14,928 nt of DNA, taken from NCBI GenBank assembly GCA_003694355.1, contig RFKI01000257.1:1-14928 (forward strand), written 5' to 3'. A model generated the notes under the pieces. That model did not search any database. It was not told the DNA's origin and saw nothing but the letters and a program-made list of their open reading frames with translations. Below are positions 7,064-13,427 of this stretch, one piece after another. Source of the DNA: Bdellovibrio sp. (GTDB lineage Bacteria > Bdellovibrionota > Bdellovibrionia > Bdellovibrionales > UBA1609). Numbering within the stretch: the first letter of the stretch is position 1; each line of letters begins with the position of its first letter. Made by a program: the position numbers and the translations under genes.

Positions 7064-9708
7064 CTCTGACACTCCTCTTTTTTCATAGGCTTTGGATAAA
7101 ACTCCCCCTCCTGAATTTGAATTAACTTTTCTTGAAGGGCTTCAAAAAAATCCTCTTTTAACTTTTTATAAGTTTCCTCACTCAGAGCTGGGCCATCACC
7201 TGTTCCCCAGAGGAAATCCCGTACAGCTCTCTCCTCTTTTAAGATAAAACCTTTTTGGCGAGATTGTTTTAACGGGATATAATAAAGAGCCGCACAAACC
7301 TTACCTTTTGAATAAAGCTGCTCCAGTACAGTGGCATAAATAAGCATTTGAGACTGACCGTTTTTAATCCATGAAGCGCTATTTGTAAGAGACCCTTCTG
7401 ACGACTTGTAATCCAAAACACAAAGGCTCTCTCCTTCCCCTTGATCAATTCGATCAATCTTTCCTCGGAAAACAATAGGAGTCTTCTCTTGACTCCACTG
7501 TCTTTTTTCCAAGTCCCAATACCCCTCAAACCATACCTCTTTACCCACCGTTTTGATATATGGTCGCTTCTCCCGGTGCTCTTTTTCAAAAAGCATCAAC
7601 CGCTCCAGCTCCTCTGCAAGGCGAGAAATATAAGGCTCTTCTAAAGATTCGGACACCCCTTGAAGCCTTCTTGCCTTTTGAACCTGTCTTATTTTTTCCT
7701 TCAACTCTTCTTGAGATAAAACCCTAAAAGGCTCTGTAATAATCTCTTCCAAAATAGCATGTAAAAGTGAACCCTTATCACGATAAGATAAATCCACATC
7801 AATGATGTCATAATCTTCCAATCCAAAAACTTTCTCTGCTGCAAATTTAAATGGGCAACTCCAAAAAGTATCCATGGAAGAAGCAGATAGCTTCCAAATT
7901 TCTTTTTGCCCAAATTTTTCCAGAGACTTTTCGCCAATATCTTGCAAAAAACCTTCTTTAAGAAGAAGCCCTCTGTCCCCTTCCCATTTTCTATAAGTTA
8001 TTAAGTCATCTATTTTTAACTTCTGAACCTGATCCCATAACGTATCTGGCGGAAGATAAAAGTTCTCTTCCTCAGAAGCTCTTAAAGAATGACCTTGAAC
8101 CCAAAAAGCTGATGGAGCCAAAGGAGATCCTGAAAAGTGAGAGGCAGGAGCACTGAATATGACCTCTTTCAGATCTCGACACAAAAACCAGTAAAGAGCT
8201 TTTTCTCGATGATGACTTTGAGACAAATTCAAAAAACACCCCAAGTCTCTCTCCAACTTTAAAACATCTCCGTCATGAATATGAATACTTGTATTTTGTT
8301 TTAAAAGCTCTTCAGAAAGCCCCATCACAAAAGCATGAGATACATCCAACCAGCTTGACATAGCAAAATTCACACAGAACACGCCTCCAGAAGTTCCCTT
8401 TTCCAAAGGCTCTTCTATTTGGCCCACAACCCTTTGCACATATTCCACCCAATCTTTTAAAGGCAACTTTTCAGAAGCCACACTTTCTAAAACCATTTGC
8501 GAAAACACCTTCTCAAGAAGAGAAGAAGGCCCCTTCCAAAAAGAGTAGGCCCATCGAAGAAACTCTTCCCTCGAGAATAACTGATCCGAAGCTTTCTTTG
8601 ACTTAGCATATACATGCGGAAGCTGATCTTCCCCATACAGATTTGAAAACTGTTTTTTAAACTCAGAATAAGTTATGTTTAATGATTCATTTTCACTAAA
8701 AACCACCGATTCCAAAAAAGAATTCTCCACATGCCCTGAATACAAATGCATCCGGGATACCCACTGTTGAACAGGAAGAAAAGTCTGCAAGCGCGCAACT
8801 GTACCTTTATTAAAAGGAATGCCCTCTTCTTTTAAATAAGCTTTTAAAGCAGGCCAGTAGGTTTCAATGTCTGGTGCTAAAATGGCTATTTTATCAGGCG
8901 GCACGCCTTGCTCCAACCAGGAACGAACTTGGCCTGTAACGGCTTTAACTTCTGAAACCATCGTGGTCATATGAATAAACTGATAATGAGAAGGAATTTC
9001 TCCTTTTAAAAGGCGTTCCCGCTCTTCTCTGTGATAGGAACGATCTTGCAGGCGGCTGTAATTCTCTGAAAGAAAAGTTTTCTCTATAACAGGAGCTAAA
9101 ACTTTAACTCTTCCCACTTTTTCTATTCGTCGAATCAAGTCCACTTCAACTCCACTTAAATCCTCTCCCAAATCAAAAACAAAATACCTCCCTTGAAATT
9201 CACCTTCCCATCCATTAAAGAGACTTAAAAAACCTGGCACCCAGTTAACAGGCAATTTTTTCTCTTTTAAAAATTGCCCCCAAACCAAACGAGATAAAGT
9301 CCACCAGTTTTTCCAGCGTTTTTGAGTTTCTTCGTTGGCCTCCAGCCACTCTTCCATAAGTTCTGAGTTTAAAGAAAATGCTGGCAAAAAAAACTCAACA
9401 TATTCATAAAGAGAAGAAGCCAATCCTGGAAAATCTCCTTGCCCCGCCTCCTTCAACCATTTTTTTATCAGAATTAAAGAAAAGGGTTTAGAAAGCAGTT
9501 GATATTTAGGATACACTCTTAAAAATGTTTTTTTCCACAGTTCTGTGGCTCTGAGAACAGCACTTTCTTCCAAAAAAGGGCTTTTTTCTAAAAACCTTTT
9601 TTGTAATTCAAACTTGGAAATTAAATCAGAAACAACCCAGGTAAAGTTACTGGGCAGCTCATCTAAAAGATCCATTCTATCTTGAAAACTGTGAACCTCT
9701 TGGAGCAT
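7024..9708 (-). CDS. addB: AddB-like nuclease subunit with four-cysteine iron-sulfur motif
   Basis: The 894-residue protein is the probable partner of the AddA-like protein. The C-terminal third is a RecB-family PD-(D/E)XK nuclease: LSASSMDTFWSCPFKF with C618, GSLLHAILEEI, GKIDRIDQ (D752), VLDYKSSEG (D766, K768) and QSQMLIYATVLEQL. It ends with C880-x2-C883-x5-C889. One distant cysteine plus a terminal C-x2-C-x5-C is the arrangement that holds a 4Fe-4S cluster in AddB nucleases. The N-terminal two thirds should be the helicase-like, catalytically inactive scaffold that reads Chi in known AddB proteins. I see no Walker A in the N-terminus, unlike Bacillus AddB. The frame is open to a TTG at 9714; I chose the ATG at 9708, though no strong ribosome site precedes either. 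It is read just before the addA-like gene and probably belongs to an operon starting at 11754. Confidence 0.85.
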   Translation of the reverse strand: MLQEVHSFQDRMDLLDELPSNFTWVVSDLISKFELQKRFLEKSPFLEESAVLRATELWKKTFLRVYPKYQLLSKPFSLILIKKWLKEAGQGDFPGLASSLYEYVEFFLPAFSLNSELMEEWLEANEETQKRWKNWWTLSRLVWGQFLKEKKLPVNWVPGFLSLFNGWEGEFQGRYFVFDLGEDLSGVEVDLIRRIEKVGRVKVLAPVIEKTFLSENYSRLQDRSYHREERERLLKGEIPSHYQFIHMTTMVSEVKAVTGQVRSWLEQGVPPDKIAILAPDIETYWPALKAYLKEEGIPFNKGTVARLQTFLPVQQWVSRMHLYSGHVENSFLESVVFSENESLNITYSEFKKQFSNLYGEDQLPHVYAKSKKASDQLFSREEFLRWAYSFWKGPSSLLEKVFSQMVLESVASEKLPLKDWVEYVQRVVGQIEEPLEKGTSGGVFCVNFAMSSWLDVSHAFVMGLSEELLKQNTSIHIHDGDVLKLERDLGCFLNLSQSHHREKALYWFLCRDLKEVIFSAPASHFSGSPLAPSAFWVQGHSLRASEEENFYLPPDTLWDQVQKLKIDDLITYRKWEGDRGLLLKEGFLQDIGEKSLEKFGQKEIWKLSASSMDTFWSCPFKFAAEKVFGLEDYDIIDVDLSYRDKGSLLHAILEEIITEPFRVLSQEELKEKIRQVQKARRLQGVSESLEEPYISRLAEELERLMLFEKEHREKRPYIKTVGKEVWFEGYWDLEKRQWSQEKTPIVFRGKIDRIDQGEGESLCVLDYKSSEGSLTNSASWIKNGQSQMLIYATVLEQLYSKGKVCAALYYIPLKQSRQKGFILKEERAVRDFLWGTGDGPALSEETYKKLKEDFFEALQEKLIQIQEGEFYPKPMKKEECQRCRWKWVCRSPHL
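7072..7076 (-). promoter_or_regulatory. Ribosome binding site of the addA-like gene, inside addB
   Basis: AGGAG on the minus strand is 8 bases before the ATG at 7063 and lies within the last codons of the addB-like gene. It overlaps the alternative GTG at 7072, which therefore could not use it. Confidence 0.6.
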
Positions 9709-9759
9709 TGACAAGAAAGTACCATAGCTCAGAGAAGAAAAGATACGCGCACCGCAGCC

Positions 9760-10905
9760 TCATCGTCTTTGCTTTAACCCTCTACGACGACTGCTCTGAA
9801 AGCGTCGGGAACCTTTCTTGCCACCCTTTCCTCCTCCGAAAAGAGGAGAGTCTGAACCAAGCCCCAACTCCATCACAAATTGAATCACATATCTTCTATC
9901 TTCCTTCTGTCCTGGATACTCTCCCAGCTCCACACCATAGGAAGCAGCTTCCACTCTAAAAAGTCCCAAATCCACACTGAATCCATAAGTGTAATAACCC
10001 TGATGAAATCCCCCTCGTATATCAATCATAGGGAAACTAAACTCCACACCCATGTTTATTTTTTTTCCTATCTGCTCGCTGTAATTTAAAAGGTGTTTGA
10101 AATCAATGGCAGGAGTAATACGAATCCCTGAGGTGTAAAACGAAGAAGCCAGTCCCACAATCATCTCTTGATCATCTCCAGGAGGCGCTATCCCTCCTTC
10201 TGGAGCCAGAAAACGCGTGTTCCCAATGTTTTTATAAACAAAAGACACCACAGGATGAAAGGGCCCTGGCGCCAAATAATTAACGCCGACGTCGGCTGCA
10301 TAACCCACACCCTTTTGATCATATTTGCTAGTAATGGTTGTGGGATCCAGGTTGGCTAGTTCATCTGATTTAATAGGCTGTCGTATCCCCTTGCGATCAA
10401 TTCTTTTTAAAGTTCCACCCACATGTAAGCTTTTCGATAATGGCACACCAAAGGCCACTCCTATCCCCAAATCGTTAATCACGTTTAGTATCAGCTCCGG
10501 GCTAACTGGGTTATCCACTGTCATGCTCGCATCAAAATTATCATAATAAGTCAATGCAAAATACGGCATGGAAAACAAGGTTCGCAGCCCTCCTCCCACC
10601 CAGATATTTTCTCCATACATTTGCTGCAAAGTGCTTGAAAACTGATTGGGGTCCTGAATGTTAGCAAGAGTGTTATAGGCACTGATATTTCCAGCCCCGA
10701 CCTGTAAATCCAAAATCGTCCAATAATACCCCTGAGCACGATTAATCCCCGCAGGGTTATAAAACAAAGAATGGCCATCATTCACAACAGCCGTATAGGC
10801 ATTCCCCATCCCTAGGGCCCTCACCGTGGTGTTTATTTCAAACAACTCATCCGCAACCAACTTCCCACTTAAAAACCAAAAAATCAAAAAAACAATTCTT
10901 GTCAT
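9760..10905 (-). CDS. PorV/TraF/FadL-like outer-membrane barrel protein with basic C-terminal tail
   Basis: The 381-residue protein has a signal peptide (MTRIVFLIFWFLSGKLVA, cleavage near LVA/DE). It is followed by VRALGMGNAYTAVVNDGHS and LFYNPAGINRAQG (residues about 28-58). This 'ALGMGnAytA...lfyNPAG' signature is shared by FadL/OmpP1, PorV/PorQ, UPF0164 and TraF-like barrels. The rest is beta-strand rich to VIQFVMELGLG at about 340-350, with SKSLHVGGTLKRI and GVGYAADVGVNY typical of barrel strands. It then continues with an unusual Gly/Lys/Arg tail (FGGGKGGKKGSRRFQSSRRR and onward) instead of ending at the last strand. A specific transport substrate cannot be assigned. A GTG at 10920 abuts the upstream stop, but GAGG placed 5 bases before the ATG at 10905 supports the latter. 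Confidence 0.82.
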   Translation of the reverse strand: MTRIVFLIFWFLSGKLVADELFEINTTVRALGMGNAYTAVVNDGHSLFYNPAGINRAQGYYWTILDLQVGAGNISAYNTLANIQDPNQFSSTLQQMYGENIWVGGGLRTLFSMPYFALTYYDNFDASMTVDNPVSPELILNVINDLGIGVAFGVPLSKSLHVGGTLKRIDRKGIRQPIKSDELANLDPTTITSKYDQKGVGYAADVGVNYLAPGPFHPVVSFVYKNIGNTRFLAPEGGIAPPGDDQEMIVGLASSFYTSGIRITPAIDFKHLLNYSEQIGKKINMGVEFSFPMIDIRGGFHQGYYTYGFSVDLGLFRVEAASYGVELGEYPGQKEDRRYVIQFVMELGLGSDSPLFGGGKGGKKGSRRFQSSRRRGLKQRR

Positions 10906-10910
10906 TCTCG

Positions 10911-10914
10911 CCTC
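10911..10914 (-). promoter_or_regulatory. Ribosome binding site deciding the barrel protein start
   Basis: GAGG on the minus strand with 5 bases to the ATG at 10905. The GTG at 10920 lies upstream of it and has only the tail of the preceding gene before it. Confidence 0.5.
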
Positions 10915-10920
10915 AAACAC

Positions 10921-11754
10921 TTATGGACAATAACAGGTAACAATATCCTGAGGGGAAGCTATAGAACAGGTGGCAAGTCCTGTGGTATCCCCTTCATTCA
11001 CCATGGATCTAATTCCCTTTATCATTTCAGGAGTGAAGCTGGATTTGTCTGTGATGCTACAAAAGTTCATGCCCGCAGGCAATGAAGGATCATCCAAATT
11101 GGTGCATAAGCTATCAATTGTGCTTGTGTCCACCCCCCCAATACTGGACCCCACAGCTCCCAAGCTTGTTAAAAATAAAGTGATGCCTGTCCCCACTTCA
11201 CCGGCATCACTATCACTCATATAAGTGGTTGAACACGCTTCATTACTCCCTGTGGAGTCCACAACTCCATCTGCATTTGTATCAAAATTGGCCGCCAGTA
11301 TCGCCCCTATTTTAACCAAACTCATCATGGCCATCATAATGTTGTCATCAATGCTTCGTTTGGCTGCATTGGTGTCAATACTTTTTAAAATGGACTCTGC
11401 CTGAATACAATCATTGATTTGTGAAGACGTGGTTCCCTTAAAAGTCTTCATTAAAAACAAGAAAAAGTTCTCTGACCCCATATTGGACAATTGATCAATA
11501 AAAGTGAAAAAGTCATACCCACAGCGTCCTGCATAGGCTGAAGCTTGATAGTGTTTCACTTCCTCTCTCGCTAAAAAAGCCGAAGACATCTGGGAAAATT
11601 TTGCAATCGCTCCTGTCCAGTCCTTTTCATTCAAGCTTTGTTTGGCGGCCTCTAACAAAGCTTCATCAGTGTTCTTATCTGCAATGTCTCTTAAAGCATT
11701 CAAACTACAACTGAGCTGAAAGACGCAACAAAATACGAAGAGCCATTTTTTCAT
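10921..11754 (-). CDS. Cys-rich lipoprotein with TPR-like N-terminus and a calcium-loop motif
   Basis: The 277-residue protein starts MKKWLFVFCCVFQLSC, a lipoprotein-type signal with C16 as the likely lipidated residue; the lipobox QLSC is imperfect. Residues about 28-80 (LLEAAKQSLNEKDWTGAIAKF, then REEVKHYQASAYAGRCG) look like a pair of TPR helices. The second half contains MMSLVKIGAIL, DTNADGVVD (158-166, an EF-hand/dockerin-type D-x-N-x-D-G-x-x-D loop), several cysteines and a C-terminal CYCP. The family is not known to me. Similar spacing of LV-[KR]-[IV], D-x-GE and N-x-C motifs occurs in the lipoprotein at 12569-13213, suggesting distant paralogy. AAGGGGA lies 8 bases before the ATG, and the gene is first in a tight minus-strand run leading to addB/addA. 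Location in the envelope is inferred from the signal only. Confidence 0.8.
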   Translation of the reverse strand: MKKWLFVFCCVFQLSCSLNALRDIADKNTDEALLEAAKQSLNEKDWTGAIAKFSQMSSAFLAREEVKHYQASAYAGRCGYDFFTFIDQLSNMGSENFFLFLMKTFKGTTSSQINDCIQAESILKSIDTNAAKRSIDDNIMMAMMSLVKIGAILAANFDTNADGVVDSTGSNEACSTTYMSDSDAGEVGTGITLFLTSLGAVGSSIGGVDTSTIDSLCTNLDDPSLPAGMNFCSITDKSSFTPEMIKGIRSMVNEGDTTGLATCSIASPQDIVTCYCP

Positions 11755-11921
11755 AAAAACATTCCCCTTTCCTGTTTTCAGGATAAATCAAAATATCTCA
11801 TGATGTCAGGACCTGTTTCTCAAAAAGAAAAACAATTTGGGTCCTCACCAGACAAGAGCCCAAAACAACGACAAAAGTCGAGTGACTTTATATTTTATCT
11901 AATTTTTCCGAAACCTCAGGT
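11755..11921. promoter_or_regulatory. Divergent intergenic region, probable promoters for the addBA-containing run and the PilZ gene
   Basis: These 167 bases separate two divergent genes and should hold both promoters. For the minus strand CTGACA (five of six -35 bases, 11806-11801) stands 17 bases before TTATCC, a poor -10, so the call is weak. For the plus strand there are AT-rich stretches (TATATTTTATCTAAT, 11889-11903) that may contain a -10, with no matching -35. Two short hairpins are present: TCCTG-TTTT-CAGGA (11770-11783) in the lipoprotein leader and CGAC-AAAA-GTCG (11869-11880). Confidence 0.35.
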
Positions 11922-12536
11922 ATGGCATCGGCACTTAAAAAATTTGTTCCAAGAGCCCCTCGATATGTTTTTCTTTCCAATGAGGAAGAGTTTATTCGTT
12001 TTGCTCCCAAAGACGACAAAGACCACACCTTTACAACCCGCCTTCTAGATATTTCCATGACGGGGCTTGCTTTTGTCACTTCTAAAGATGCGGCCCCCAA
12101 AAAGGGGGAAATCATCAAGTTGGAACTGCCCCTTTTAAATGGAAAACACATTGCCTGGTGGGGTAAAGTTGCCCGCAAGGAAGAATACACCCCTAAAAAC
12201 GAATGGCTTCACCGCTCTGACTTTCATGGAGAAAACCGTGTTCTTATTGGCGTGCAGTTTCTGGACCTTCCCGCAGAGTTTCGAAAAGAAATTGAAGAAC
12301 TAGTGCGCACCAAATTTCAAGAGCTTCGAAAACGCAATCAACAGGAACGGCAACGCGCCATTATGTTATACATTTTGGAGAATTTTTGGCGTTTGGTCAC
12401 CTATATCATAGTGACAACGGCGGCCGTCAGCATTTTGTACTGGCTTGCCAAGCCCTCTGAAAATTATGACCCCAAAAGAGGAACCTTTTGGGGAAAAAGA
12501 TTTGAAATTTTCCACTTTGATGAAAGCTCTGAGTAA
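11922..12536 (+). CDS. PilZ-domain protein with C-terminal transmembrane segment
   Basis: The 204-residue protein carries a PilZ domain at about residues 10-115. Visible are an RxxR (R11, R14) ahead of the barrel, LLDISMTGLAFVT with the D/N-x-S-x-x-G signature (D43, S45, G48), and LIGVQFLDL near the end of the domain. PilZ domains of this kind bind cyclic di-GMP. The canonical N-terminal motif is RxxxR, so the shorter spacing here makes binding probable rather than certain. A charged helix (about 115-150, FRKEIEELVRTKFQELRKRNQQ region) leads to one transmembrane segment, FWRLVTYIIVTTAAVSILYWL (about 155-175), and a tail of about 29 residues ending DESSE. The domain should face the cytoplasm at the inner membrane. 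No strong ribosome site precedes the ATG. It is divergent from the lipoprotein/addBA run. Confidence 0.85.
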   Translation: MASALKKFVPRAPRYVFLSNEEEFIRFAPKDDKDHTFTTRLLDISMTGLAFVTSKDAAPKKGEIIKLELPLLNGKHIAWWGKVARKEEYTPKNEWLHRSDFHGENRVLIGVQFLDLPAEFRKEIEELVRTKFQELRKRNQQERQRAIMLYILENFWRLVTYIIVTTAAVSILYWLAKPSENYDPKRGTFWGKRFEIFHFDESSE

Positions 12537-12568
12537 AAAGCTTTCTCCTAAAAAACTTCTACAAAAAC

Positions 12569-13213
12569 TTATGGGGTATTTAAAAGGCTCAGCAGTTGAC
12601 TACCAATAGCGCTGTAATCTCCGCCTCCATTTGCCACGGCATTATTGATTTCATTGCAAACATTGGTATTAGCATTATCTCCTGTACAGTAAGAGTCCGC
12701 CAAAACCACAGCGGTTTCTCCAATATCCGCAGGGTTACAACTTGATGTATTAGTCGCACAGTTGCTCAAATCAGCAGAAAAATTGGCGCCACTTCCAAGT
12801 GTGTCCACAATGGTGGCCACACGCACAAGCCCGGCTATGTACTCAAGCCCTGGCACATCGGACTCATTACAAACATTAAAGACGGTATCTGCTGTGGTTT
12901 TATCTCCAACGGACAAATGAGATAAAAGAGCAGCTTCCTTGTTACCGTTTGGTCCGGTATTGGTCATATCCACAAAAGCACTTTGCATTGTTGAAGAGTC
13001 TATTCCTGCTGCCATGGTTTCAATGGCACAACTTAAGGACTTGGCTTTTTGTGATGTGAGCCCCTGAACATATTGACGGCAAGCTTGGGCGTCTTGAGGA
13101 GTTCTGGCCTGATCCAAACACTGCTGGGCTTTCTGTAAAGCTTTAATATCAGGGTTTTCACACCCTACAAACAGAAGAAAAGAAGAAACAACTAAAAAAA
13201 ATACCTTTTTCAT
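12569..13213 (-). CDS. Cys-rich small lipoprotein
   Basis: The 214-residue protein has a good lipoprotein signal, MKKVFFLVVSSFLLFVGC, with C18 as the lipidated residue. After it come short helices with paired cysteines (QQCLDQ, QACRQY, SLSCAIE), then GLVRVATIVDTL, further cysteines in SNCATNTSSCNPADIGET, DSYC and NVCNEINNAV, and a Gly/Ser/Leu-rich end. The even scatter of cysteines suggests disulfide bonding outside the cytoplasm. The order LV-R-V, C, D-I-GE, C, N-V-C parallels the lipoprotein at 10921-11754. The family and function are unknown. GGAGG stands 6 bases before the ATG, a strong ribosome site. It converges with the PilZ gene (32 bases between stops) and is preceded by a 214-base gap. 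Confidence 0.83.
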   Translation of the reverse strand: MKKVFFLVVSSFLLFVGCENPDIKALQKAQQCLDQARTPQDAQACRQYVQGLTSQKAKSLSCAIETMAAGIDSSTMQSAFVDMTNTGPNGNKEAALLSHLSVGDKTTADTVFNVCNESDVPGLEYIAGLVRVATIVDTLGSGANFSADLSNCATNTSSCNPADIGETAVVLADSYCTGDNANTNVCNEINNAVANGGGDYSAIGSQLLSLLNTP

Positions 13214-13427
13214 AAAACGCCTCCATCAACAAATCAAATTAAAGTGTATCACTAGAATTATCTTGTACGCAAAAGTTTTCCCGTCTATATCTCATAACAT
13301 GACTTTCTGGATCTCTACTTAAAACTGACTTTGGTCTTAATTTGATCTCTTCTCTCTTTTGCAAAAAAGAGGTGAAAAAGCTAACTCTAAAAACGCTCTA
13401 ACACCTCTATCATTTTTTACAATAATG
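13214..13427. other. Gap between the surface-protein gene and the downstream lipoprotein gene
   Basis: About 214 AT-rich bases with no supported open frame. It holds the long-loop hairpin described separately and should hold the lipoprotein promoter. A weak minus-strand candidate, TTGCGT followed 16 bases later by GATACA, is seen around 13269-13242. The strong ribosome site GGAGG is at 13220-13224. Confidence 0.4.
13363..13408 (-). terminator. Possible long-loop terminator after the surface protein gene
   Basis: AGAGGTG (13368-13374) and CACCTCT (13402-13408) can pair as a 7-base stem with a 27-base loop. On the minus strand, the direction of the surface-protein gene, the stem is followed by TTTTTGC (13367-13361). 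The loop is longer than usual for an intrinsic terminator. The stem is just downstream of the stop at 13428, which supports the reading. Confidence 0.35.

Noticed and set aside
11888..12190. Minus-strand 100-codon frame opposite the PilZ gene
   Set aside because: The plus strand carries a clear PilZ motif and membrane segment, and the opposite frame has none.
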